Below the pieces are notes generated by a model. The model saw only the letters and a list, made by a program, of their open reading frames with translations. It did no database searches and had not been told where the DNA came from. Below are positions 54,701 to 63,498 of a stretch of DNA of 64,000 bases, piece after piece. Source of the stretch: an uncultured Fodinibius sp. (GTDB lineage Bacteria; Bacteroidota; Rhodothermia; Balneolales; Balneolaceae). The position numbers were made by a program, and so were the translations under genes. The stretch lies in contig CAJXMW010000002.1 in the NCBI GenBank assembly GCA_913056235.1, forward strand, positions 186,001 through 250,000, read 5' to 3'. Every line of letters starts with the position of its first letter. Position 1 is the stretch's first letter.

Positions 54701-56482
54701 CTGATTGTCAACAACGTGTTTTCCAAGATGGAGGGACAGGCATCGGGCGGAGGTTATATCACCGGTAACCTCGACGATTTCGATTTTCATGCGGATTTTC
54801 AGACCCAAAATGTGTATGCCAAGCCAAACTTCCTGAATACTAACTACTTTATAAGTGGCCATGTGGGATTCGACCGACAGGATGGGGTTATTCTGGATTC
54901 GTTAAACGTGATGGATACTAAAGGTGGTACCGGAGTTGTGAATGGGAAAGTTGATCTGAATGACTTTAAGCCCATTACATATCTTGATTTGACGCTTGAT
55001 ATGAACCGCTTGCAGTTTCTCAACAACAAGATGGATCGCGATGTACCTTTTTATGGTAATGTATCTGGATCGGGCGTAGTACGTCTCACAGGATCCAACC
55101 GAGATTTATATATGCGTACCGTCAATCCGGTGCAGCTAACCAGCGATTCGGAAGTATCGATTCCGCTGCTCGAAGAGACCGAGCTCCAACAAACAGGTAA
55201 ATTTATCCGTTTTGTTGATTCTTTTGATAATTTGGACAAGAAGACCACCCCACCCGGACAAGAGCTTTCGGCTGATAAGCCGTCGGAGGCCGAACAGCTA
55301 CAGGAAGCAATTGAAAGCATGACGTTTAGCGAGCGCTTTGATCTGGATCTGCAGTTTAAGGCCTCAAACAATGTTACCGTAAACTTGATTTTTGATCCCG
55401 TAACTGGTGAAGTGTTGACGGCACAGGGCACCGGGCAGCTACGTATCACCATGCAGGATCAGGACGTGCAGATGTTTGGTCGTTACAATATTAATGACGG
55501 GAATTACCAGTTTGTGACGGGCGAAATTATCAGCCGTCGCCTGGATTTGGAACCGGGGGGTACCATCATTTGGGAAGGTCCGCCCGATAATGCACGACTC
55601 AATATTAGTGCAATTTACCATGCCCGTCCTGATATTAGGCCACTCACGGCTGAAACAGCAGCGGGAGCGGGAGGCGATGCACAGCCGAATCAGAATGGAG
55701 GGCAGCGCGTTCCAATCGATCTTATTGTGGAAATAAATGGTACATTAAGTAGTGTGGAAAATAATTATTATTTTAGGCTGCCCACTTCTATTGACTTGTC
55801 TTCGAATTCGACGCTGCAATATACCATTAGCCAGATCAATCGAGACGAACAGCAAAAATTACTGCAGGCAACAAGTATATTGTTTACAGGTCAATTTATT
55901 GCTACACAAGGACTGGGAAGTGGAGCGGGCTCATCGAGCCTAAACCTGACGCGATCAACGGTGTTAAATCCGTTACTTTCAAATCAGGTTATAAGTCCAT
56001 TATTGTCGAACCAGATTAATGCATTGCTGAATAGTGATGTAAGCCGTCTGGATATTGATTTGAGCTTGAATGCTTATGATGAAGTTGATCTGGGGATTGC
56101 TCTGCGGTTGTATAATGATCGACTTATTTTGCGGCGCGAAGGACAAATTGCGGGAGGTAGTTCCCAAAGTTCACTGAGTGAGCGCATAGGTGATCTTAAC
56201 GCCACATATCGCATACGCCGCGGATTATCGCTGACGGCTTTTCACCGGCAAGATCAGGTGTTGAGCAGTTTGCGAACCACTGGCTCGCAAGCCGGTGATG
56301 TGACACCTACGGTTGACGGCATTGGTCTGGAAGCACAATTACAATTTAATACCTGGCAAGAATTGTTAGACAGAATTAGTAATACCTTCAGTCGCATTTT
56401 GGGCGGTAATAAGAAGGATGATAAAAAACAGAATGATGATAAACTGGCCGACCAGGAAGCGAAGAAAGAAGAACAGAACTAA
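51722..56482 (+). CDS. tamB: TamB-like translocation/assembly (DUF490) protein
   Basis: A 1586-residue protein with a GTG start at 51722, 22 bp after aroB. One N-terminal membrane anchor (about residues 15-40) is followed by a very long stretch of beta-rich AsmA/TamB repeats and the conserved C-terminal DUF490 region (FGRYNINDGNYQFVTGEIIS, LEPGGTIIWEGPPDNARLNI, LSSNSTLQYTISQINRDEQQ). The extreme C-terminus is a charged low-complexity tail (NKKDDKKQNDD...). TamB-type proteins span the periplasm and help insert outer-membrane proteins or move phospholipids. No TamA is directly adjacent, but a barrel-containing protein lies two genes downstream. Confidence 0.9.
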   Translation: MFFRWLHKSWKYFWGIVFSLLLTILLVVAAAIGLLQLDVTQDYITDRIEQQVEHTYKADLSIGDLDGFLPFQLNLHDVMLTRTDSASSDTLLTVQQMSSKIDVWGLLQKKVTITSFSVDKPKLRLRSDAQGKIRLLERNPEPSKGTSKSGREPWLSSVEIVAPGVSVKDGAVYLESTTTKNQIGNLPPSFSLSNIQTELFVDWSNHQRYLDIESFSAKTSNLKMGQIEFSGQLYSDDRYLEFNSFYLTLGNSKFVLNGEIDGLNLLQPDFTGQFINAKYNLNINSDGFYLQDLSDLLGDLPEVESPLTMDIRTEGTTDSLWVDRASFEMDESIVNFNGLLKNLQHQQTLAYEIRLDQLDLRKPALDQLFSDFKAPQFRALEDLTASGKANGSLDSVSVNLSFESPLGQLTMKGQSQLAKPYRYQGSMEGTNLDVSSLLDTAVDTTSLNFSAELNGAGITLEDAVSNFEADFTNSRVNNINFESLTLSSSLDKGYWSHEYNYKNGRAAISGSGWVDFSRDEPPISMQGNAQHIDLANIFKGLGVASSELNFDYNVEMQDLTPNRIQGRANLDVKPSIIGGDSVRAHQLYMDLNSPDEQSRTFRLTSSLFDMNLTGQIVPGDIVDQAQYWAAYLSNRFKAEILMNAPANSQAAGTPPSRNVVVDGTIKAKDLGLIQRYLPDFPTINTDSRINFNVNTDGTRLLVSAEMQADTLFYDQLNFNNTRSQFTASFRSDQTFSDFSSVDFQANVGSLQTGKVDLDSINVDLSVKKDSLHLTQNIGSISDNARFRMALNSHRSDSTITVDVQNFFLGNTEYAWTNEEIPSLTYMRNGNIEFDTFSFQNRNEYFRLQGTFSKNRADSLTYILRDISLGRISDLIKGEVNFGGVLNGTLVTRSLTQQPTIQGELDVNRFALNQRMIGDVHFNSKYNPDKERFDTQINIVTDSTKYEQYLESNDDIGQNIRLDGYFVTPKPEVEQDTVYYFDADFKQIDMWVIPLIVNNVFSKMEGQASGGGYITGNLDDFDFHADFQTQNVYAKPNFLNTNYFISGHVGFDRQDGVILDSLNVMDTKGGTGVVNGKVDLNDFKPITYLDLTLDMNRLQFLNNKMDRDVPFYGNVSGSGVVRLTGSNRDLYMRTVNPVQLTSDSEVSIPLLEETELQQTGKFIRFVDSFDNLDKKTTPPGQELSADKPSEAEQLQEAIESMTFSERFDLDLQFKASNNVTVNLIFDPVTGEVLTAQGTGQLRITMQDQDVQMFGRYNINDGNYQFVTGEIISRRLDLEPGGTIIWEGPPDNARLNISAIYHARPDIRPLTAETAAGAGGDAQPNQNGGQRVPIDLIVEINGTLSSVENNYYFRLPTSIDLSSNSTLQYTISQINRDEQQKLLQATSILFTGQFIATQGLGSGAGSSSLNLTRSTVLNPLLSNQVISPLLSNQINALLNSDVSRLDIDLSLNAYDEVDLGIALRLYNDRLILRREGQIAGGSSQSSLSERIGDLNATYRIRRGLSLTAFHRQDQVLSSLRTTGSQAGDVTPTVDGIGLEAQLQFNTWQELLDRISNTFSRILGGNKKDDKKQNDDKLADQEAKKEEQN

Positions 56483-56509
56483 GAATTTTTAAAGAATTAC
56501 AATTATTCA

Positions 56510-58675
56510 ATGAAGAAAAGTAAGAAAGAAACATTTGAGGATATCATCCTCGACATTTTACAGAAGAATCCGAATGCAAACCTGCCGTTTGATGTATTGC
56601 AGAATATTCTGCAGGTCAACAGCAAAAAAGATAATCAACGGTTAAAGGATGCTATTAACAGCCTCTACGACCGCAACCTGATTGTAAAGAGAAAGGGCGG
56701 AGCGATACAGCTTTCGTCCAACGGACAGGATGGCGGAGACAACAAAAATACCGTGGTTGGCAAGATGGATATCAGCCGCCGTGGAACCGGCTACCTGATT
56801 ACGGAGGCTTTTGATCAGGATGTGCGGGTGCCCTCGAAACACCTTGGTACTACACTCCAGAACGATGTGGTAAAGGTGGAGCTGTTGGGTAAAGGCAACA
56901 AAGGCCGGCGCGAAGGGAAAGTTATAGAAATACTGGAGCGCGGCAATAGCATTTTCGTTGGCAAGCTCAAAAAGCAGGGCAAGCAGAACTATCTGATTGA
57001 ACCGGATGAGAAGTCGGCCCATACCGACTTTTTTATCCTGCCCAATAACATCGGCGATGCCCAGCCGGGCGAAAAAGTGGTATTCGAGCTGGTAGATTGG
57101 GTGCACCCGCGTTCACTGCCGGAAGCCAAAATTGTTGAAGTTCTCGGTAAAGAGGGTACCAACGATGCCAATGTGCTGTCCATCCTAGCTGAGAACCAAA
57201 TAAAAGCGGGTTTTCCCGAGGAAGTCAAGGAATATGCCGAGCAGATTGATACTGAAATTACCCAAAAAGAAATTGCCCGGCGCCGCGACATGCGCGATGA
57301 GGTGGTGTTTACCATCGATCCGGATACGGCCAAGGATTTTGACGACGGCCTAAGCATCAAAATGCTCGATAATGGCAATTATTACCTGGGCGTCCACATT
57401 GCTGATGTGTCGCACTATATGCCTCAAAATACGGTGCTTGATGAAGAAGCTGAGAAGCGGGCTACAAGTGTCTATTTGGTAGATCGCGTGATCCCCATGC
57501 TGCCAGAGAAATTGAGCAATGATGTTTGTAGCTTGAAACCCAATGAGGATAAACTGGCATTTAGCTGCTTTATGGAGATTGCGCCCAACGGCAAGTTGGT
57601 AGATCACTCTATCGAGGAGACGGTCATCCACTCCGACAAGCGCTTTACTTATGAACAAGCGCAGGAAATTATTGATGGCAAGAATAGTGAGTTCTCCACT
57701 GAAATTGAAATGGCGGCCAAGCTGGCACATATCCTATTGGATAAGCGGTTCCGCGAGGGTAGTATCGACTTTGATACGCCAGAGCCTAAATTTGTGCTTG
57801 ATGAAAATGGCAAGCCCATCGATGTAAAGTTGAAGAAACGCCTGTTTGCGCACCGACTGATTGAGGAGTGCATGCTGATGGCCAACCGAACGGTGGCAAA
57901 ACATGTGGATCAACTGCGAAAAGAATCCAACAAAGAAACGACCAAAGATCTATATCCGTTCTTATATCGCATACATGACCAGCCAGATCTTGAAAAACTG
58001 AAGAATATTGAAGAAAATGTGAAGCCGATCGGCATTAACTTTCATATCGACAGTCCTACGGTGAGCTCCAAAGCCATTAACGTGCTGCTGGAGCAGATTA
58101 AAGATACTACACTGGAGCTGACGGTTAATGATCTGATGCTGCGCGCCATGGCAAAAGCAGAATACAGTCCGAATAATATTGGCCACTTTGGTCTCGGTTT
58201 TGATGATTATGCACATTTTACGAGTCCGATACGGCGTTATCCTGATGTGATCGTACACCGGCTGCTGAAGAACTATTTAGCAGGCAAGCCAGGATATACG
58301 TATAACGATCTGAAACAGCTTGGTTCTCATTGTAGTGAGCGGGAACGTTCCGCTATCGACGCTGAGCGTGATTCAGTAAAACTGAAACAAGTTGAATATC
58401 TTAGTCAACATCTCGGCGAAGAATTTGACGGCGTTATCAGCGGCGTGATGAGTAGTGGAGTCTTTGTGGATCTCGAAGATATTCATTGCGAAGGAATGGT
58501 ACGTGTAAGTGATCTAAATGATGATTATTATGAATATGATGAGCAGCGTCACTGCCTTGTTGGTAGAAATCACGGGAAAAAATATCAGCTTGGAAAAGAA
58601 ATTCGCGTTACCGTCGTTAATACTGACCTAAAGGCACGCCAAATCGACCTTAAACTTGTTGATGATGATCAATAA
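56510..58675 (+). CDS. rnr: ribonuclease R
   Basis: A 721-residue exoribonuclease. Domains: N-terminal winged helix (FEDIILDILQKNPNANL), cold-shock domains (about 85-245), the RNB catalytic domain with DPDTAKDFDDGLSI (metal Asp residues about 270-279) and YAHFTSPIRRYPDVIVHRLL, and a C-terminal S1 domain (DGVISGVMSSGVFVDLED). It degrades structured RNA 3' to 5' and takes part in rRNA quality control. It follows tamB by 27 bp and precedes the next gene by 15 bp, so it is within the same run. The highly basic C-tail of E. coli RNase R is missing. Confidence 0.95.
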   Translation: MKKSKKETFEDIILDILQKNPNANLPFDVLQNILQVNSKKDNQRLKDAINSLYDRNLIVKRKGGAIQLSSNGQDGGDNKNTVVGKMDISRRGTGYLITEAFDQDVRVPSKHLGTTLQNDVVKVELLGKGNKGRREGKVIEILERGNSIFVGKLKKQGKQNYLIEPDEKSAHTDFFILPNNIGDAQPGEKVVFELVDWVHPRSLPEAKIVEVLGKEGTNDANVLSILAENQIKAGFPEEVKEYAEQIDTEITQKEIARRRDMRDEVVFTIDPDTAKDFDDGLSIKMLDNGNYYLGVHIADVSHYMPQNTVLDEEAEKRATSVYLVDRVIPMLPEKLSNDVCSLKPNEDKLAFSCFMEIAPNGKLVDHSIEETVIHSDKRFTYEQAQEIIDGKNSEFSTEIEMAAKLAHILLDKRFREGSIDFDTPEPKFVLDENGKPIDVKLKKRLFAHRLIEECMLMANRTVAKHVDQLRKESNKETTKDLYPFLYRIHDQPDLEKLKNIEENVKPIGINFHIDSPTVSSKAINVLLEQIKDTTLELTVNDLMLRAMAKAEYSPNNIGHFGLGFDDYAHFTSPIRRYPDVIVHRLLKNYLAGKPGYTYNDLKQLGSHCSERERSAIDAERDSVKLKQVEYLSQHLGEEFDGVISGVMSSGVFVDLEDIHCEGMVRVSDLNDDYYEYDEQRHCLVGRNHGKKYQLGKEIRVTVVNTDLKARQIDLKLVDDDQ

Positions 58676-58690
58676 TTAAAACGTACATTT

Positions 58691-61600
58691 ATGAAAGCTT
58701 CTCAATTTCTCCGGCGACTTCTGACTTTCCTATTCATCACGGCTTTTATAGGCGGGGTAGTACAAGAAGCCAATGCCCAGTATTTTTCTTTTGGAAAAAA
58801 CAGGGTTCAGTACAAAGATTTTGGCTGGCGATATATCCAGTCAGAGCACTTTGATATCTTTTACTATGAAAGTAAAAACTACGATCTGGCCAATTTTGCT
58901 GCGTACACTTTGGAGTCATCACTCCAGCAGCTTCAGGAAGACTTCGATCACCAGATTGCCGATCGTATTCAAATCATCCTTTATGACTCGCATAATGATT
59001 TTGTGCAGACCAATGTGGTGCCGTTACCTGTTAGTTCTGAGGGCATAGGTGGGGTTACCGATCCCTGGAAAAACCGGGTAACCATGCCTTTTGATGGCGA
59101 CTATTCAAAATTCCGAAGTACACTGCATCATGAGCTTGTACATGCTGTTATGAACGATATGTTCTATGGTGGCAATGTGCAGTCGCGGTTAAGTGGCAAT
59201 GCCCTCCAAATTCCTAATTGGTTTAGCGAAGGGATGGCTGAATATACCTCTCTTGGATGGGATACCAACACAGATATGTACATCCGTGATGCTGTTATCA
59301 ACAATTATTTACCTCCGATTTCACGTCTCAGCGGATACTTTGCCTATCGCGGAGGACAGTCGGTATGGAATTTTGTTGCCGAAGAGTATGGCCGGCAGAA
59401 GATTACCGAGATTATGCAGGCCCTTTACACACGCCGGAGCATAGAAGGTGCTTTTACACGTGCACTGGGATTGAACCTTGAAGAATTTTCGAAACGCTGG
59501 CAAGATTATTACCGAAAACGGTACCTGCCCGAAGTAGCTAACCGCGAGAATATAAATGATTTTGCGGAGCTATTGACCGATAAATTCAATGCTTACAACA
59601 CAAGTCCGGCTGTTTCTCCGCAGGGTGATAAAATAGCCATGATCACGAACGAGCGTGGTTATTTTGATGTGGTCGTAATTAGCGCAATCACCGGCAAAAA
59701 AATAAAGACACTTATCAAAGGGCAAGATAATCTCAACTTTGAGGAACTGAATATTCTAAATCCGAATCTTACGTGGTCGCCCGACGGCGAAAAGCTTGCC
59801 CTCTCGGCCAAGTCCAAAGGATCGGACCACTTGGCTATTGTGGATTATGAGACCGGCAAAGTTCGGTTTGTTAAATTCCCAAAAGTTGATGCCATCGGTT
59901 CAGTTTCATGGTCGCCAGACGGTAATAAGATTGCATTCGACGGCAACATTGGTCCGTATCAGGATATTTATGTGTACAACTTGCAAACCAAGGACTTTAG
60001 CAATTTGACCAATGATGTGATAACAGATTATCAGCCGGCCTGGGGATCTGATTCCGAGACGGTATATTTTGTATCGCATCGTGGCAACGAAGTGCGTTTG
60101 AATAACGTAAAGAATACTTCGCGCTTACTCATAGATGATGATATATACAGTTCCGATATATATGCGGCTAAAGTGGGAGCAAATACAGCTCAGCGACTTA
60201 CGAAAACGCCCAAATGGAACGAAAAACAGCCTGCGACGAGTCGCGATGGTAAGTTGTTCTATATTTCCGATGAAAACGGAATTTCCAACATCTTCTTGAT
60301 GGATTTGAGTGACCGCACCTCGACTCCACTTACTGACCTACAGACGGGTGTTATGCAGATGTCCGTCAGTGCTGATGCCAGTCGTTTGGCTGTTAATTCG
60401 ATCAATGAGGGACGTCCGGATATCTTTTTGATTCGTTCGCCATTGAACCGCAAGAAAACCAAACCGCTCGAACCCAACGAATGGGCTCAGCGACGGGCCC
60501 GGGAGTCGGAGAGCGAGCGAGTACCTGCTACAGGGTACGTTCGACAAATGCTTACGAAACAATCACTCGGACAAACGAGCCTGACGCAAGCCGTGGCAGG
60601 GAAAGTGAATCCCGTGCCGCAAAGAGCTAAAGTTGATACTGTGGCCGAAACTACCGCTCAGCAGGATACGGCCCAGAAAGAGCAGGATTCAGACAAGGTA
60701 GATTTCCGCAACTATGTGTTTAATACTTCCGTTGAGGAAGATACTGTCTTCAAACAGAAATACCTTGATGAGTCAAAATTTGATATCGAAGGTAACGAAA
60801 CTGATGACGGTCGATATATTCCCAAAGATTACCGGCTGAAATTCAGTACCGATCTGGTTTATGCCGGTGGTAACTTTTCGACCTCTTATGGTACCTATGG
60901 TATCACGCAGATTCAAATCAGTGATCTTTTGGGGAACCATCAAATTGCATTTGGCAGTAATCTGAATCTTGATCTCAGGAATAGTACTTACTTCCTGCAG
61001 TACAGTTACCTCGAGAATCGTACCGACTGGATTGTTAGTTTTTTCCATAACTCCAATAACTTCCAGGATTTCTCAGGACGACTATACCGGTTCCGTTCGT
61101 ATGGTGGGGCCGTGAATGCACGTTATCCGATTGATAAATTCCGTCGTGTCGATATGGGACTCTCGGTTGTAGGATTGGCCCAGGACTACAGTATCGCTTA
61201 TGCTGATACCAGTGCCAACAGGAATTCTGCCTTTGCCTATCCACAATTGATTTATACCAGCGACAAAACATTGCCGGGATATATTACTCCCGTTTCGGGT
61301 TCCCGATATTCTGTAAGCCTGTCCGGTAGCCCTGGCATTGGATCACTGCAGTTTGGGTCAATACTCGGCGATTATCGCAAGTATTTTAACCTTGGCTCGC
61401 GCTATTCATTTGCTATTCGCGGTTCAGGGGCGGCCTCCTTTGGCAGAGACTCACAAACATTCTTCATGGGAGGTATGCAGGGTTGGATTAATTACAAATA
61501 TTCGTCTAACAGTTTTCCTATTAGCAGGCTTGGGGATACATTTTTCACCCAACCGGCTTTTCCGCTCCGTGGTCACCCATACAATGCTAGTTACGGGGAT

Positions 61601-62014
61601 AAGTTTGCCCTCCTAAATGCTGAATTTAGATTCCCATTGTTTGCCGCAATATTGCCTGGTCCAATACCGATACTTCCGCTCTACAACCTGACAGGTGTTG
61701 CATTTGTTGATGCTGGTATGGCATGGGGACAGGATGTGACCTATGAATTCTCTGATCCTTCAAGATCGCCGGAAGTATTGAACCCTAGTGAACTGGACTT
61801 CAAACTGAGCAAGCAAAGCCAACGCACCATAACCACGCCAAACGGCAATTTTAATGTTCCGGTTAATAATGGCGATATCCTGATGGGAGCCGGCTTCGGA
61901 TTGCGTACCATCGTATTTGGTTTCCCGCTGCGATATGATGTGGGCTGGCCCTACTATCGCGACGGTTTTGACAGCAAGCCTATTCACTACATTACGATTG
62001 GCATAGATTTTTAA
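58691..62014 (+). CDS. secreted zinc-metallopeptidase / TolB-like propeller / outer-membrane barrel fusion
   Basis: A 1107-residue protein with three parts. After a signal peptide (cleavage at ANAQ) is a peptidase-MA-like domain (about 30-280) with the zinc motif HELVH (147-151) and the third ligand in WFSEGMAEYTS (Glu180). The middle (about 290-570) has TolB/PD40-type propeller blades (TWSPDGEKLALSA, SWSPDGNKIAFDG). A charged linker (about 590-690) leads to a C-terminal beta-barrel (about 700-1107) with aromatic alternating strands, resembling the bacterial surface antigen/Omp85 barrel. Likely an outer-membrane-anchored protease or processing factor; no POTRA repeats are seen. Ends at a strong terminator. 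Confidence 0.82.
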   Translation: MKASQFLRRLLTFLFITAFIGGVVQEANAQYFSFGKNRVQYKDFGWRYIQSEHFDIFYYESKNYDLANFAAYTLESSLQQLQEDFDHQIADRIQIILYDSHNDFVQTNVVPLPVSSEGIGGVTDPWKNRVTMPFDGDYSKFRSTLHHELVHAVMNDMFYGGNVQSRLSGNALQIPNWFSEGMAEYTSLGWDTNTDMYIRDAVINNYLPPISRLSGYFAYRGGQSVWNFVAEEYGRQKITEIMQALYTRRSIEGAFTRALGLNLEEFSKRWQDYYRKRYLPEVANRENINDFAELLTDKFNAYNTSPAVSPQGDKIAMITNERGYFDVVVISAITGKKIKTLIKGQDNLNFEELNILNPNLTWSPDGEKLALSAKSKGSDHLAIVDYETGKVRFVKFPKVDAIGSVSWSPDGNKIAFDGNIGPYQDIYVYNLQTKDFSNLTNDVITDYQPAWGSDSETVYFVSHRGNEVRLNNVKNTSRLLIDDDIYSSDIYAAKVGANTAQRLTKTPKWNEKQPATSRDGKLFYISDENGISNIFLMDLSDRTSTPLTDLQTGVMQMSVSADASRLAVNSINEGRPDIFLIRSPLNRKKTKPLEPNEWAQRRARESESERVPATGYVRQMLTKQSLGQTSLTQAVAGKVNPVPQRAKVDTVAETTAQQDTAQKEQDSDKVDFRNYVFNTSVEEDTVFKQKYLDESKFDIEGNETDDGRYIPKDYRLKFSTDLVYAGGNFSTSYGTYGITQIQISDLLGNHQIAFGSNLNLDLRNSTYFLQYSYLENRTDWIVSFFHNSNNFQDFSGRLYRFRSYGGAVNARYPIDKFRRVDMGLSVVGLAQDYSIAYADTSANRNSAFAYPQLIYTSDKTLPGYITPVSGSRYSVSLSGSPGIGSLQFGSILGDYRKYFNLGSRYSFAIRGSGAASFGRDSQTFFMGGMQGWINYKYSSNSFPISRLGDTFFTQPAFPLRGHPYNASYGDKFALLNAEFRFPLFAAILPGPIPILPLYNLTGVAFVDAGMAWGQDVTYEFSDPSRSPEVLNPSELDFKLSKQSQRTITTPNGNFNVPVNNGDILMGAGFGLRTIVFGFPLRYDVGWPYYRDGFDSKPIHYITIGIDF

Positions 62015-62041
62015 GACTGGAAAACTTTATGACTAAGCTAC

Positions 62042-62074
62042 AAAGGAGGTCTCATTAGAGGCCTCCTTTTTTTT
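62042..62074 (+). terminator. terminator of the aroK-to-barrel run
   Basis: Eleven-pair stem (62042-62052 with 62059-62069, one G-U), six-base loop, and a long T-run to 62074. No comparable hairpin lies between aroK and this point, so the five genes may be read as one unit. Confidence 0.9.
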
Positions 62075-62187
62075 ATTCTGTTTGGAATGCTAATGGTTAA
62101 ATAACGTCAGAAATTGGAGGGTATTTGCGATGACCCAATGATTCATCGCCAGGTTAATTATTCTGGATCAATAAGCTTGTTGGAAGC

Positions 62188-63498
62188 TTACCGCTTGGTT
62201 ACCCGATTGACTTTCAGGATGCGATCAAAGTTTTGGTCGGGATCCTCGAAATAGATGAAGGTTAAATACTCCTGCTCAGACGATAAAAAACCCTGATCGA
62301 GGGAAAGGTCGTCGATAGTGTTGTTGGTAGCCAGAACGTACTTATAGGCGTATTGGCCCTGCTTTACAAATGTTCTTCCTTTCCACATGCCCGCTTCGGC
62401 ACTATAATTCATCTTGTTGAGATTGTTGACCATCCAGTTGTTAAAATGACCCACGATGTAGATGTTGGCTGAGGACGGGATCGAGTTTTCTGTTTCAAAG
62501 GAAAATTCGACTTCAGCGTACTCACTGCCGCGATCATCAAGCGGAATACCTAGGTTGACAGCTCCAAAAAGGCGGGGATTGGTATCCAGTTTTTGAACGT
62601 CGCGGCGCAGGATTATCCGTGGAGGCGTAATCCCGGACTGATATTCCAGGATTTGTTTTCCGTCTACATCAAAACTGCGCACATCCAAAAGTTTAAACTC
62701 GTAATTGCCAACAAAGGCATTGGCACGCTGTAAGTGACCATTCAGTTTGCCAGGCGATATCGTATCGAGGAATCCTGCTTCCCGCATACGTCCCCAGAAC
62801 TGATTCTGTACAAACGATATTGAAAGATCGAACTGCGGATATTCTACAAACTGTGGATAACGGTAGGTTGTAAATGGTTGTGCAAGCGGCCGGCCGTCAT
62901 CGCGCTTGGCATACAGCATTTCGATGCGCGTTTCGATATTGCCTTCATCTTCGGTAATAAAAAAAGGCGTTGAAAAGAGGAGTTTACCGCCGTCGTAAGA
63001 ATAGATTTCGAGCAGATAGTTTCCACTTACGACCGGCCGAAGCTGATCGTTGGGGAATTCATACTCTATGTGTTGGTAAGAGGGTCGGTTCGTAAAACTG
63101 GATTTCGAATTTTGGATATAGGTTTGAAAAAAACTGTCGAGGTAGGTCGATGGCCCAATGCTACTTTTCTGCCATTGTTGATTGCGGTGTGAGACCTCAA
63201 CTCGAAATTGTTTGCTCTGTTCCCCCAGATAATCGAAAGAGAGTACAAGATGTTCTCCAGACTTTAAACTAAGGACAGGAGCACGTCCGGGTTGTCCCTT
63301 GGGATGCAACTGAATGCTTTGAATACTGCTGGGAGGGGCTTTCTGCTGGGGCAGGGCAAAGGTACCGCTAAAATTCCCAGCTGAATTGTTTGGCATCTGC
63401 TGGTTGCCATTTTGGCTGGAAGAGGCACAACCCCATCCCCATAATATGAACAGCATTGCTGCAAATATGTTAAAGCTCGTACGTGCCTTTGAATACAA
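62188..63498 (-). CDS. type IX secretion plug-like lipoprotein (DUF5103)
   Basis: About 436 residues if a TTG at 63498 is used, which gives a lipoprotein signal with two basic residues and the lipobox GWGC; the frame stays open to 63558 but would then overlap dapF by 89 bp. The family pattern is visible: IQSIQLHPKGQPGRAPVLSL, LVLSFDYLGEQ, SYQHIEYEFPNDQLRPVVSGN, YLLEIYSYDGGKLLFSTPFF. In Flavobacterium such DUF5103 proteins plug the SprA translocon of the type IX system. Its presence suggests the organism has T9SS, though no por/spr genes are in the window. Translated from the dapF transcript by overlap. Confidence 0.8.
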   Translation of the reverse strand: MYSKARTSFNIFAAMLFILWGWGCASSSQNGNQQMPNNSAGNFSGTFALPQQKAPPSSIQSIQLHPKGQPGRAPVLSLKSGEHLVLSFDYLGEQSKQFRVEVSHRNQQWQKSSIGPSTYLDSFFQTYIQNSKSSFTNRPSYQHIEYEFPNDQLRPVVSGNYLLEIYSYDGGKLLFSTPFFITEDEGNIETRIEMLYAKRDDGRPLAQPFTTYRYPQFVEYPQFDLSISFVQNQFWGRMREAGFLDTISPGKLNGHLQRANAFVGNYEFKLLDVRSFDVDGKQILEYQSGITPPRIILRRDVQKLDTNPRLFGAVNLGIPLDDRGSEYAEVEFSFETENSIPSSANIYIVGHFNNWMVNNLNKMNYSAEAGMWKGRTFVKQGQYAYKYVLATNNTIDDLSLDQGFLSSEQEYLTFIYFEDPDQNFDRILKVNRVTKR

